Origin: a virus
Virus record (IMG/VR): IMGVR_UViG_3300027881_000020
Coordinates: 1-48,321 of that record
Length of the DNA: 48,321 bases
Direction: 5' to 3' (one strand)
Position numbers and translations under genes: made by a program
Notes under the pieces: model-generated
Databases searched by the model: none
Seen by the model: only the letters and a program-made list of their open reading frames with translations
What the model was told of the DNA's origin: nothing
Part shown: positions 6,624 through 14,057 of the stretch, one piece after another
How positions within the stretch are numbered: position 1 is the first letter of the stretch
How the letters are laid out: every line of letters starts with the position of its first letter

Positions 6624-6746
6624 ATGAGTTGGTGGGTAATACCTGCTTTATATTTTGCATTAATACTGTCTTCGATTGTATTGGTAGTTCAATCAATATC
6701 ATTATTGGTTCAATTCGATAATTGGAGAAAGAGGAAGAGAACATGA
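6624..6746 (+). CDS. Small single-pass membrane protein (40 aa)
   Basis: It starts after GGAGGTGGATAGA. Residues about 3-30 are hydrophobic (WWVIPALYFALILSS and onward) and the tail is basic (RKRKRT), so the C-terminus should face the cytoplasm. Function unknown; it leads a run of three tiny membrane genes. Confidence 0.55.
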   Translation: MSWWVIPALYFALILSSIVLVVQSISLLVQFDNWRKRKRT

Positions 6747-6847
6747 GATACTGGAGAGGTCAAAGGTGGAGCCTTAGTGGATTCCTGCTTTACTGGTGGT
6801 TTGTTGGAAGCATTAACCTGTATATCTTATGGGTATTGATATGTTAA
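6743..6847 (+). CDS. Tiny membrane peptide (34 aa)
   Basis: The ATG overlaps the previous stop. The peptide is basic at its start (MRYWRGQRW) and then entirely hydrophobic (GFLLYWWFVGSINLYILW). This is probably one membrane helix, rich in Trp and Tyr. Confidence 0.45.
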   Translation: MRYWRGQRWSLSGFLLYWWFVGSINLYILWVLIC

Positions 6848-7005
6848 ACTACATGAACACAACTAAGAAGGAATTAGTCTTCGATTCGATAGCTGCACCA
6901 GTCTATATGTGTATATTCTTGTTTTACCATGAGGTCTTTGTATTATTACCTTTGATGTGGTGTTTAAGGCGGTGGGTATATGGACAGAAAATGTTTTATG
7001 TGTGA
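6841..7005 (+). CDS. Small membrane protein (54 aa)
   Basis: It overlaps the preceding gene by seven bases. The peptide has a polar start and a hydrophobic centre (PVYMCIFLFYHEVFVLLPLM), followed by RRW. It is probably a single membrane segment, part of the same run of tiny membrane genes. Confidence 0.45.
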   Translation: MLNYMNTTKKELVFDSIAAPVYMCIFLFYHEVFVLLPLMWCLRRWVYGQKMFYV

Positions 7006-7108
7006 TGAGGAAGCTGTGAGGGTAGTTAAAGGGAAGTATGGATTCCATACAATCCATGTATTCTTATGTGAGAAGTGTTATAATGATGAAATGTTACAGC
7101 GTGGTTGA
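6980..7108 (+). CDS. Zinc-ribbon miniprotein (42 aa)
   Basis: Two CxxC pairs (CFMCDEE near the start, CEKCY near the end) flank a basic middle. It overlaps the previous gene by 26 bases in another frame. It is the last gene before the long intergenic region and ends in an AAGGC-GATA-GCCTT hairpin. Confidence 0.5.
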   Translation: MDRKCFMCDEEAVRVVKGKYGFHTIHVFLCEKCYNDEMLQRG

Positions 7109-7121
7109 AGGCGATAGCCTT
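7108..7121 (+). other. Intergenic mini-hairpin
   Basis: AAGGC-GATA-GCCTT directly after the stop codon of the zinc-ribbon gene, matching the position and size of other hairpins in this window. Confidence 0.45.
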
Positions 7122-7137
7122 ACAACAGAAAACTGGA

Positions 7138-7329
7138 TTAGACATGAGTACTTTATTCTATTGTGTTATAGTATATATGGTATAAGAGAGAACTAATTTT
7201 AAGGAAACCTTAGACCCTGTTCGATAAATCGAACACTTGTTAGATAATTAGACCGATTTGTTAATTGGTTCAAACATTAGTAATTTAGACATTTTATTAA
7301 TTGAATCTAATTCCCGACCCCTTAGACCC
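7138..7329 (+). repeat. Spaced TTAGAC repeats in the only long early intergenic region
   Basis: The region 7109-7377 has no convincing gene. TTAGAC occurs at 7138, 7210, 7248, 7285 and 7322; the last four are 37-38 bases apart. After three of them, at 9-12 bases, lies a 16-base palindrome-like unit: GTTCGATAAATCGAAC (7219-7234, perfect), GTTAATTGGTTCAAAC (7260-7275) and ATTAATTGAATCTAAT (7296-7311). Such regular sites suggest binding of a multimeric protein, as operator array or replication origin. Confidence 0.5.
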
Positions 7330-7333
7330 CTTT

Positions 7334-7352
7334 AAAGCCGAAAGCTTTATAA
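7334..7352 (+). promoter_or_regulatory. Archaeal promoter for the metallophosphoesterase gene
   Basis: GAAAG (BRE-like) followed by CTTTATAAAG, a near-perfect archaeal TATA box, lies about 30 bases before ATG 7378. There is no ribosome binding site before that ATG, so the mRNA should be leaderless. The site also sits in a small AAAGC/GCTTT inverted repeat. Confidence 0.7.
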
Positions 7353-7377
7353 AGACATCACTCCAATATCAAGCGTT

Positions 7378-8178
7378 ATGAAATTCGCCTCTACGTGGGT
7401 TAAAGGCGTGGAAGCCTTTCTTGTTCCTCTAGGTGACATTCACATTGGGGACAAAGGATTCACCGAGAAATCAAGGAAGAAGCTAATTGGCTATATAGAT
7501 TGGATTAAGGCACATAAGAACTCTCGCACAGTCCTCATGGGGGACCTCCTTAATTGTGCGACTTTGAATTCACCTACAACTCCTTTCAATCAGAACCTCA
7601 CTCTCGAAGAGCAGATAGATGAAGCCACTAAGCTTTTAACCCCGATTAAGGGCCAGATAATAGGCGCAATAGACGGCAATCATGAGCAAAGGCTCTCAAA
7701 GTATGTCGGATATAGCCCAACCATTTCAGTATGCGACAGGCTAAAGATACCTTATCTCGGGATGAGTGCTGTCATTGAATACCAAATGGGAACGCAACGG
7801 AATAGGCATGGGAAGGAAGAGAAAGAGCCTGTAAACCATTACTTCATCTATGCACACCACACAACGGGTGGAGGAAGCACACCTGGAGGCAAGTTGAATC
7901 GGGTAGACAAGTTGAGGCAGCTATGCGTCAATGCGGACATTTATCTTGGAGGACACAACCATTCGATGTCAGCCATGCCATTTGAAGTGCCTGAGATAAA
8001 CAAGAACACCAAGACAGTGAATCTTTTAAGGCAGTTCATAGTCACAACAGGAGGATTCCTTGAATGGGACGGAAGCTATTGCGAGAAGAACGAGCTACCA
8101 CCTGTAAGGGTAGGTGCTGTGAAGATTAGATTAGGTGGCAGTAAATGGTGTGGAAAGGATATTCATGTATCAATTTAG
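7378..8178 (+). CDS. Calcineurin-like metallophosphoesterase
   Basis: All motifs of the family are present in order in 266 residues: GDIHIGD (19-25), GDLLN, GNHEQR, AHH and GGHNH. They bind two metal ions and cleave phosphodiester or phosphomonoester bonds. Phage and archaeal relatives are often annotated as DNA-repair exonuclease or phosphatase. The substrate cannot be told from sequence. The gene has its own leaderless promoter after the repeat region, which may make it a key early or middle gene. A second, divergent copy of the family lies at 31261. Confidence 0.88.
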   Translation: MKFASTWVKGVEAFLVPLGDIHIGDKGFTEKSRKKLIGYIDWIKAHKNSRTVLMGDLLNCATLNSPTTPFNQNLTLEEQIDEATKLLTPIKGQIIGAIDGNHEQRLSKYVGYSPTISVCDRLKIPYLGMSAVIEYQMGTQRNRHGKEEKEPVNHYFIYAHHTTGGGSTPGGKLNRVDKLRQLCVNADIYLGGHNHSMSAMPFEVPEINKNTKTVNLLRQFIVTTGGFLEWDGSYCEKNELPPVRVGAVKIRLGGSKWCGKDIHVSI

Positions 8179-8186
8179 GAGGAATT

Positions 8187-8399
8187 ATGGAAGAAGAAAT
8201 ATGCCATTGTTTTCAATGTGATTGGATTGACGAAATTGTCACTATCCACGGAACAAAAGAAACCTGGGATGATGTCAAATTACTTGAAATCACAAATCAA
8301 GGAATTGTAATAAAGGAAACAGAAAGAGAAGGCACAGGAAAATTGTTCATTCCTTGGAACACTATACACAGTATTTGGAAGGAGGATTTAAAATGTTAG
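8187..8399 (+). CDS. Small Cys-containing protein (70 aa)
   Basis: It starts after TTAGGAGGAATT. An N-terminal CHCFQC cluster and an acidic body with beta strands (GIVIKETEREGTGKLFIPW) are visible; the end (NTIHSIWKED) resembles the surface-exposed strand of an LSM/SH3-like fold. The stop overlaps the next gene. Function unknown. Confidence 0.55.
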   Translation: MEEEICHCFQCDWIDEIVTIHGTKETWDDVKLLEITNQGIVIKETEREGTGKLFIPWNTIHSIWKEDLKC

Positions 8400-8530
8400 A
8401 TAAACAATGTAGATTTTGTAAAGAGCTATACGGAGAGAAGGATAAGAGTCCATTGGACGAGATATGCAACAAATGTTATCTTTTAGTAAGGGAATGTACC
8501 CAAGGTGGGCTTAAGATGAGGGACGGATAG
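8393..8530 (+). CDS. Zinc-ribbon miniprotein (45 aa)
   Basis: CRFC and CNKC pairs lie about 20 residues apart with one more Cys behind them, which is a ribbon-type zinc site. A GGAGGA site lies upstream and the gene overlaps the preceding one. Typical of this early cluster. Confidence 0.55.
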   Translation: MLDKQCRFCKELYGEKDKSPLDEICNKCYLLVRECTQGGLKMRDG

Positions 8531-8531
8531 A

Positions 8532-8771
8532 ATGGCTGATAGAATATATGATAGGGAATTGGAATGTGGTTGTCTCATTTCTACGGATGGTGGTGGTGGA
8601 CTCATGCCATGTCATTATGGGTATGGTTGTGGAAAGTCTGGTTGTAATGAAAAGAATGAATGTGATGAATGTAAGAAGCAAGTACAACGCTGTCAAAAGG
8701 CATGGAATGAATGGCGAAAGACACCCGATTATAAAGAGCATCTTAAAGAGATAAAGGAGAATAATAAATGA
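8532..8771 (+). CDS. Cys-rich small protein (79 aa)
   Basis: Nine cysteines in the first 55 residues (CGC, MPCHYGYGCGKSGCNE, CDECKKQ, QRCQ) imply two zinc sites. The rest is a charged helix. It follows the previous stop by one base and overlaps the next start by four. Function unknown. Confidence 0.55.
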   Translation: MADRIYDRELECGCLISTDGGGGLMPCHYGYGCGKSGCNEKNECDECKKQVQRCQKAWNEWRKTPDYKEHLKEIKENNK

Positions 8772-8998
8772 AGAAGGAAGAGATAGATAGGAAGTTAAGG
8801 AACTTGCATATGGCCTTTGTTGGATATAAGCATAGGATAATGACCATCAAAGACATGACAGCCGAAGAGAAGGATAAGCTCATAGAGGAACAGAGGTTAA
8901 AAATAGAGGCAAAGAAGAAGGAGCTATGCCAATCGAAAAACACATCGTCTGGAGATGTCCAGCTTACAAGTGTACGAAAAAAGGCGAACAAGGTTTAA
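8768..8998 (+). CDS. Small coiled-coil protein (76 aa)
   Basis: The start overlaps the previous stop (ATGA) and AAGGAGA lies upstream. Residues 1-53 are a highly charged helix (Lys/Glu/Arg) likely to form a coiled coil. The last 73 bases overlap the next gene in another frame, so the C-terminal part may be constrained by it. Confidence 0.5.
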   Translation: MKKEEIDRKLRNLHMAFVGYKHRIMTIKDMTAEEKDKLIEEQRLKIEAKKKELCQSKNTSSGDVQLTSVRKKANKV

Positions 8999-9162
8999 GG
9001 TGTCCGAAGCACGACATTCCTTTTGTTCGGACCCTTGAGAAAGAATCATCTACTTTTACAACCATGAGATTCTGGTCTAAAGGTGTCAACCGCAATAAGA
9101 AGAAGAAATTAAGGGACTTCCTTGGACCAAGCAAGACGGATTCTGCACAAGCAACTATTTAG
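8926..9162 (+). CDS. Basic zinc-knuckle protein (78 aa)
   Basis: It starts after AAGAAGGAGCT. The N-terminal segment CPAYKCTKKGEQGLRCPKHD is a C-x4-C / C-x2-H zinc site. The tail is strongly basic (NRNKKKKLRDFLG), suggesting binding to nucleic acid. It overlaps the coiled-coil gene by 73 bases. Confidence 0.55.
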   Translation: MPIEKHIVWRCPAYKCTKKGEQGLRCPKHDIPFVRTLEKESSTFTTMRFWSKGVNRNKKKKLRDFLGPSKTDSAQATI

Positions 9163-9169
9163 AGGAACC

Positions 9170-9760
9170 ATGAAAGTATTGAATTTATATGCTGGTATAG
9201 GTGGAAATAGAAAGCTATGGAAGGATGTAGATGTTGTAGCAATAGAGAACAATCCAAAGATAGCCAAGATGTACCAAGAGTTCTTTCCAAATGATAAAGT
9301 GATTATAACGGATGCTCACCAATATCTTTTAGACCACTTCAACGAGTTTGATTTTATGTGGTCATCACCACCATGCCCCACACATAGTAGAATAAGAAAG
9401 GCGAGGCACGACCAAAACCCACCCATATATCCAAATATGAAGCTCTATGAAGAAATCTTGTTATTGCAAGGATACGCCAAATGTAAATGGGTGGTCGAGA
9501 ACGTAATAAGTTGGTATAAACCGCTAATAATACCACACGATGTTGGAAGACATTATTTTTGGAGCAATTTCCACATATCACCGTTCAAGATAAAAACACG
9601 TGGTCACATGCTTCCAAATAAAGAGTTAATGAAAATAAAAGGATTTGAAGTGAACGATACGACAATATTGAGAAATTGTGTTGAACCAAGGTTAGGATTG
9701 CATGTATTCAATTGTGCCTTCAAAGATAAGCAAACGTATTTAAAGACTACTACCAATTAG
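9170..9760 (+). CDS. C5-cytosine DNA methyltransferase-like protein
   Basis: The ATG at 9170 follows TTTAGAGGAACC. In 196 residues it shows the SAM motif LNLYAGIGGNRKLW, the acidic residue of motif II (AIENNP), the catalytic loop SSPPCPTHSRIR with Cys69 (in place of the usual PPCQ) and the motif VI ENV (WVVENVIS). It would methylate cytosine C5 in DNA, perhaps protecting viral DNA from host nucleases. It is short: the target-recognition domain and motifs IX-X of bacterial Dcm enzymes are reduced. No partner restriction enzyme is beside it. Confidence 0.8.
   Translation: MKVLNLYAGIGGNRKLWKDVDVVAIENNPKIAKMYQEFFPNDKVIITDAHQYLLDHFNEFDFMWSSPPCPTHSRIRKARHDQNPPIYPNMKLYEEILLLQGYAKCKWVVENVISWYKPLIIPHDVGRHYFWSNFHISPFKIKTRGHMLPNKELMKIKGFEVNDTTILRNCVEPRLGLHVFNCAFKDKQTYLKTTTN
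9736..9747 (+). promoter_or_regulatory. Candidate TATA box for the small zinc-ribbon gene
   Basis: CGTATTTAAAGA lies inside the 3' end of the methyltransferase gene, about 25 bases upstream of ATG 9766. The ATG has no ribosome binding site, so a leaderless mRNA is likely. Confidence 0.45.
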
Positions 9761-9765
9761 TTTTT

Positions 9766-9873
9766 ATGATTTTAAAATGCCATAAATGTAGTTATGTCTG
9801 GGATTACCAAGGCAAAAGCAAATATTATGCCACATGCCCACAATGTCTACGAAAAGCCAAGGTAACAAATTGA
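9766..9873 (+). CDS. Archaeal-type zinc-ribbon DNA-binding miniprotein (35 aa)
   Basis: The product has CHKCSYVWDYQGKSKYY followed by CPQCLRK. From memory this pattern (C-x2-C, W-x-YxGxSxxYATCPxC) is common in archaeal chromosomes as a tiny DNA-binding ribbon, and it is one reason to place the host in the Archaea. It lies between the methyltransferase and the main late promoter, so it could act in late transcription. Confidence 0.7.
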   Translation: MILKCHKCSYVWDYQGKSKYYATCPQCLRKAKVTN

Positions 9874-9874
9874 C

Positions 9875-9908
9875 GAAACATTTAAATAGTTGTTACGCAT
9901 TACTTAAA
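9875..9908 (+). promoter_or_regulatory. Late promoter of the virion operon
   Basis: GAAACATTTAAATAG is a BRE plus TATA box; it runs on into GTTGTTAC. The 14-base core TAAATAGTTGTTAC (9883-9896) recurs almost exactly at 20066 and 29891, each time before a new block of late genes. TTAAAG just before the start also matches the copy at 20.09 kb. The portal ATG lies about 30 bases from the TATA box with no binding site, so a leaderless mRNA is expected. Confidence 0.7.
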
Positions 9909-9913
9909 GATGA

Positions 9914-11260
9914 ATGGCAATATTAGATTTCTTTAGGACAAAGAATTATTCACTTAAGAGCAAATCTATTTCTGAGAAACCAAGAACATTAAAGGAAGCT
10001 ATCGGGAGATTGACCCCACAGTATGGTTTTAATGCCGAAGTGAAGGACAAAGAGAACGAATGGACTGTTCCACATTTGGATAAGAACTTCAAACTCTATG
10101 AGGATATTTATACATCCATACCAGTGGCTAAGAACGCGGTAGACAACCTTTCTAATTTCGCAATCCAGAGTGGCTATGAGTTGGATGGTGGAAGTGTGAC
10201 TACAATTGAGAAATTTGTAGACACACACAATTTTGAACAGCTCATGTTGAATGTGTTAAGGCAAATGATTATCTACGGTAACGCTTATCTTGAGTTGGAT
10301 GTCAAAGGAGCAGAAATAAGCTCAATGAAGCTCCTTCCACCAAGCCAGATGTATGTGGTGGTAGCTAAAGGTGGGGGAAATGACGGTCAACTCATCAAAT
10401 ACCGACAGGTTCTTGGAACACAAAAGCAAATAGATTTTAAATTAGAACAGATAGCTCATTTCAAATGGAATGAGATTGGTCCTGCTTTTTATGGTTACTC
10501 AGATTTAAAGGCAATCCAAGGAGCATTGACAAGTCTTTTGAACTATCAGGCAGACTTGGGTGAGGTAGTTCACAGGTATGGTCATCCGACCATGCATCAC
10601 AAGCTTGGAACAGATGACAGTCCAGCAAGTGGTCCTCAAATAGAGGAATACATCGACATGATTGAAGGGAGGGAACCTGGACAGGACATCATAACATCCA
10701 CAGCAGTCGAGCTTAAATCCATATCCTCTGACTTGAGGATGGTGCAGCCCGATGGTTTGATTAAGCACATGGAGAACCAGCTCATAGCAGGGTTAGGTGT
10801 TCCAGAGATATTCATTAGAGGTGGGGAGACCTCAAACAAAGCAACCGCAGACATAGAGCTTCAGGCTTTCGATAGGAAGGTAAAGGCACTTAGGAATGCC
10901 ATGACTGAAGTGATTCACGACAAGATATTCAGCGTCTATGGCGACACCAAAATCAAGTGGCGTGAGATGAGCATACAGGAAGAGGGAGTCAAGGGTGAGA
11001 TGGTGAAGAACTTGAACCAAGCAGGAGTTCCACCCGAGGTGGCATTCAAGATAGTAGGATGGGATAACTTCATCAACGACCTAATGGACAGTGAGAATTA
11101 CCCACCACCTGAACCAACCATTGGATTCGGTGGACCGCCAGGCATGGGACCTCCCAAACCAAATGGGAAGCCCAAGCCACCTAAAGAAGATGCCTTTGAT
11201 ACACAGGCTGATTGGTTGAAGGCTATGGTCAAATACAATAGGATTAATGATGGGTTATGA
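9914..11260 (+). CDS. Portal protein
   Basis: The 448-residue product has the layout of HK97/SPP1-type portals: SIPVAKNAVDNLSNFAIQSG, then IYGNAYLEL with LLPPSQM, a stretch ending in HFKWNEIGPAFYGYSDLKA, and the long helix region with GLGVPEIFIRGG and ELQAFDRKVKALR. Twelve copies would form the ring through which DNA enters and leaves the head. The C-terminus is a Pro/Gly-rich tail with DTQADWLKAM, repeated in the next protein. It is the first gene after the late promoter, followed by protease and capsid genes, the normal order. Confidence 0.9.
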   Translation: MAILDFFRTKNYSLKSKSISEKPRTLKEAIGRLTPQYGFNAEVKDKENEWTVPHLDKNFKLYEDIYTSIPVAKNAVDNLSNFAIQSGYELDGGSVTTIEKFVDTHNFEQLMLNVLRQMIIYGNAYLELDVKGAEISSMKLLPPSQMYVVVAKGGGNDGQLIKYRQVLGTQKQIDFKLEQIAHFKWNEIGPAFYGYSDLKAIQGALTSLLNYQADLGEVVHRYGHPTMHHKLGTDDSPASGPQIEEYIDMIEGREPGQDIITSTAVELKSISSDLRMVQPDGLIKHMENQLIAGLGVPEIFIRGGETSNKATADIELQAFDRKVKALRNAMTEVIHDKIFSVYGDTKIKWREMSIQEEGVKGEMVKNLNQAGVPPEVAFKIVGWDNFINDLMDSENYPPPEPTIGFGGPPGMGPPKPNGKPKPPKEDAFDTQADWLKAMVKYNRINDGL

Positions 11261-11420
11261 GAATAATAAAAAAAGAGCCTCGCAATCACCTTGAATGGTC
11301 GGAACTTTGGGTAGCATATAATGAGTTATTGAAAGAATTCAAAGAGTATTTTTTATGTACTCGACCAATGTTAGAAAAACCAAAGGAAGAAGACTTCGAT
11401 ACACAGGCTGACTGGTTGGA
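11181..11420 (+). repeat. Direct repeat linking portal tail and next gene
   Basis: Forty bases at 11181-11220 and 11381-11420 are near copies; the core GATACACAGGCTGA is identical. The two copies lie in different reading frames of the contig but encode the same peptide FDTQADWL. A partial duplication of the portal 3' end is the simplest origin. Confidence 0.7.
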
Positions 11421-11460
11421 TGAATTAGCAAAATGGAAAAAAAGAATAAATAGGAATTAG
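11257..11460 (+). CDS. Small portal-adjacent protein sharing the portal tail motif (67 aa)
   Basis: It overlaps the portal stop by four bases. Its C-terminal half (EKPKEEDFDTQADWLDELAK) repeats the end of the portal protein almost word for word, at DNA level too, 200 bases apart. It may bind the same partner as the portal tail, for example terminase or a head protein. Otherwise unknown. Confidence 0.6.
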   Translation: MRIIKKEPRNHLEWSELWVAYNELLKEFKEYFLCTRPMLEKPKEEDFDTQADWLDELAKWKKRINRN

Positions 11461-11461
11461 T

Positions 11462-11752
11462 ATGAAATCATTAAGACAGATGTTGAATGCGGAAAGGAAA
11501 GTGAGAAAGACAGAGGGAGTTAAGACAGTTAAGCTCCCGAGTGGGTTGAAGATAGGAATGCCCGAACACGTTACAGACTACGTTGAACTCAGTTCTGAGA
11601 AACAGAAAGTCTTTGATACTTCACGACTTAACGAACACATGGGAAGGAACTACTTCATTAAGAAGGAGAAACTTGAACGATACATGTCGGAAACTGTGCC
11701 TGAAACACCATATTTCAGACAGGCACACGGTAAGATAAGGACAGGAAGTTAA
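11462..11752 (+). CDS. Small basic protein between portal and protease (96 aa)
   Basis: The product is basic at the start (LRQMLNAERKVRKTEGVK) and has a central KLPSGLKIGMPEHVTDY segment. The position between portal and protease suggests a head-assembly role. It abuts the protease gene with no gap. I do not recognise the family. Confidence 0.6.
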   Translation: MKSLRQMLNAERKVRKTEGVKTVKLPSGLKIGMPEHVTDYVELSSEKQKVFDTSRLNEHMGRNYFIKKEKLERYMSETVPETPYFRQAHGKIRTGS

Positions 11753-12742
11753 ATGCCGATACCAAAACCAAACGCTGGAGAGGAGCAAGGCAAATTCATT
11801 AGCCGATGCATGGGAAATGGCGTAATGAACAAGGAATTCCCAGACCAGAAGCAGCGTTCGGCTGTTTGTCATAGTCAGTGGAGAAAGAAGAACGAGGTGA
11901 AACCAATGATTTTGGAGAACCAAACATTGAAGTACTCCAGTCCATTAACAGTGATAACAGAGGGTTTGACCGAGACAAAGGACAACAATTCAATAAAAGT
12001 TAAAGGCACAATGATAACAGCAAGCACATCCCGTAATGGTCATACTTACAAGATGAAGGAACTTAAGAACGCAAGGTATAGTGGCAACACAATCAGCGTG
12101 GACCATACGGAATCAATGAAGGACAACGTGGGATTCTTTGAACCCCACACCACACGAAAGGGAATTGATTTCGAGGGAGTAATCCAGAACACACCTTATC
12201 ACCCAGGTATAGTTGATATGGTGAGGAACGGGTTAGTCAGATTTGTCAGTATTGAAGCGATAGCAGATGAATTGGTCAGAGAAGAAGATGAGACAGTAGT
12301 TAAAGGATTGGATTTCACAGGATTGGGTCTTGTGAAGACACCTGGTTGCACAGAAGCAACCTTCGCAATCGCAGAAGCCTTCAAAGAGGAAGCTGAAGTT
12401 GCGAAAATAACTAAAGAGGTGAAGGATATGGCAGAAGAAGAGAAGCCAAAAGAGGAACCTCCAGAGGAGCCTAAAGAGGAACCAAAAGAGGAACCTAAAG
12501 AAGAGCCACAGGAATCTGTCAATACACAGATTTTAGAGTTGGCGAAATCATTCAAGGATGATTTAGATAAAGTTCAAGAGGAACTTAAAGAAATAAAAAA
12601 GGAGCCATCAGAGACAAAGGGCGTTGTGACAGAGGAAGCTGAACCAGAGTTCGACTTTGAATTAGTCAAAGAAGGAATCGGGAAGTCAGCAGTCTTCTAC
12701 ATGAAAGACGCTAAAAGACGAGATGGTTCTTGGGGATATTAG
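11753..12742 (+). CDS. Prohead protease fused to a scaffold-like domain
   Basis: The 329-residue product has three parts. Residues 1-45 (GKFISRCMGNGVMNKEFPDQ, then QRSAVCHSQW) form a small Cys motif common in phage head proteins. Residues about 55-215 hold the protease, with His118 (SVDHTESMKDNVG) and Ser166 (VRFVSIEA) as likely catalytic pair, as in HK97-type U35/S78 enzymes. The rest has Pro/Glu repeats (KEEPKEEP, about 231-250), a coiled coil and an acidic end, like an internal scaffold. It would shape the prohead, cut itself and the capsid protein, and be lost. Confidence 0.85.
   Translation: MPIPKPNAGEEQGKFISRCMGNGVMNKEFPDQKQRSAVCHSQWRKKNEVKPMILENQTLKYSSPLTVITEGLTETKDNNSIKVKGTMITASTSRNGHTYKMKELKNARYSGNTISVDHTESMKDNVGFFEPHTTRKGIDFEGVIQNTPYHPGIVDMVRNGLVRFVSIEAIADELVREEDETVVKGLDFTGLGLVKTPGCTEATFAIAEAFKEEAEVAKITKEVKDMAEEEKPKEEPPEEPKEEPKEEPKEEPQESVNTQILELAKSFKDDLDKVQEELKEIKKEPSETKGVVTEEAEPEFDFELVKEGIGKSAVFYMKDAKRRDGSWGY
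12452..12510 (+). repeat. Tandem 12-base repeats in the protease linker
   Basis: Repeats of AAAGAGGAACCT-like units encode KEEP over and over. They form a flexible acidic hinge between protease and scaffold domains. Repeat number may vary among relatives. Confidence 0.6.
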
Positions 12743-12752
12743 GGTGATTTAA

Positions 12753-13196
12753 ATGGCAACAACACCAGTATTGGAATACGCAGGAGAAGGCGGTTACTAT
12801 ACAGCAGGGGCCTCAGAAGCGGTAAGCGGTGGACAATTCCTTAAGGGAGACACAGGTTCACCAACGACAGCACACAACACAGTCACCATGCAGGAATGTT
12901 GTGATGTTCTACTTGCTAATGCAGGCCACGACCAGGAATCGGTAGTGGGTATGGCAATGAACAACGCAGCATCAGGAGAATTAGTCACAGTTTGTACAGA
13001 GGGATTCTTCCGAATACATGCAGGTGGTACAGCCACAGCAGGACTTCCATTTAGAGCAGAATGTTCGTCGGGTAGTGCGTTTGCAGCTCAACTTGCATCA
13101 AAGGGTGCATTGGCAGCAGGTTCATATGTCGCAATAGGTAGGGCATTGAACACAGCATCAGCGAACCAGAAGTTCTGGGGACTGTTAAGGATTTGA
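12753..13196 (+). CDS. Capsid decoration protein (DUF2190/gpD-like)
   Basis: The 147-residue product has a Gly/Ala-rich small-barrel pattern with VVGMAMNNAASGELVTVCTE, GFFRIHAGGTATAGLPFRAE and a YVAIGRALNTASANQKFWGL end. This matches the small decoration proteins that bind outside HK97-type capsids and stabilise the packed head. It lies between protease and major capsid genes as usual, after a GGTGATTTAA ribosome binding site shared by several virion genes. Confidence 0.8.
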   Translation: MATTPVLEYAGEGGYYTAGASEAVSGGQFLKGDTGSPTTAHNTVTMQECCDVLLANAGHDQESVVGMAMNNAASGELVTVCTEGFFRIHAGGTATAGLPFRAECSSGSAFAAQLASKGALAAGSYVAIGRALNTASANQKFWGLLRI

Positions 13197-13206
13197 GGTG
13201 ATTTAA

Positions 13207-14052
13207 ATGCAAACACTAAGAGAGACCCTTTTATCAACGGACATTGAGCTTGAGATAATCCCAACCAAGATTTTAGGAAAAGTGATTGAAGCAGCAAGAA
13301 AGAAACTTTTTGCTACACAGCTTCTTGGACTAAGGCTTGGACCACAGGATATTCCAGGCAGCAAAGTCACAGTAATATTACAAACAGTTGATACCATTTC
13401 TATTAATAAGGTATCAGAAGGTGCGGAAGTACCAGTTGACGTTGAACAGTATTCAAGCTTCGACCTCACACCAGTTAAATATGGAGTGAGACCCGTCATT
13501 ACAAAGGAGATGATTGAGGACGCAGCTTTCGGAGTCGTTGAGAGGAACATCGAGTACGCAGGATACAAGATGGCCGAGAAGTTGGATGCTTTGATATTAA
13601 AAGAGATAGAGACAGGTGCGGATGCAAACACTACGGGACATATGGTTTCAGGTGGTGCAGCAATAACAATAGCAAATATCGCAGCAGGAATGCTATTCTT
13701 GGAAGCGGATGGTTACAGACCAACTGATTTCATAATAGGACCAGAGATAGCTAGTGACATTCGACAGATAGATACATTTGTCGAGGCAGACAAGGCAGGA
13801 GTTACGAATCCAAGCAAGTCATTGATTGGAACAATCTATGGCATGAAGGTTTGGGTGAGCAGGAATGTCAACAATGTCGAATACGCATACATAATCGACA
13901 GGGATTGGGCACTATGTCTTGCAGAGAAGAGACCGATAACCATGGAGAGGTACGACGACGTTACAAAGGACCTTACTGGAATCGTTTTCACAGCAAGATG
14001 GCATGCACGATACTTGAGAATGGAAGCGTGTGCGCACATTGAGTGTAGTTAA
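13207..14052 (+). CDS. Major capsid protein (HK97 fold)
   Basis: The 281-residue protein follows the decoration protein. Typical parts are the N-terminal helix region (LETLL-like start), VPVDVEQYSSFDLTPVKYG with RPVITKEMIEDA (E-loop to spine helix), ERNIEYAGYKMAEKLDALIL, DFIIGPEIASDIRQ, GTIYGMKVWVSRNV and the closing TARWHARYLRMEACAHIE. It has no long N-terminal delta domain, in line with the separate scaffold on the protease. It should be the most abundant virion protein. Confidence 0.88.
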   Translation: MQTLRETLLSTDIELEIIPTKILGKVIEAARKKLFATQLLGLRLGPQDIPGSKVTVILQTVDTISINKVSEGAEVPVDVEQYSSFDLTPVKYGVRPVITKEMIEDAAFGVVERNIEYAGYKMAEKLDALILKEIETGADANTTGHMVSGGAAITIANIAAGMLFLEADGYRPTDFIIGPEIASDIRQIDTFVEADKAGVTNPSKSLIGTIYGMKVWVSRNVNNVEYAYIIDRDWALCLAEKRPITMERYDDVTKDLTGIVFTARWHARYLRMEACAHIECS

Positions 14053-14057
14053 GGTAT

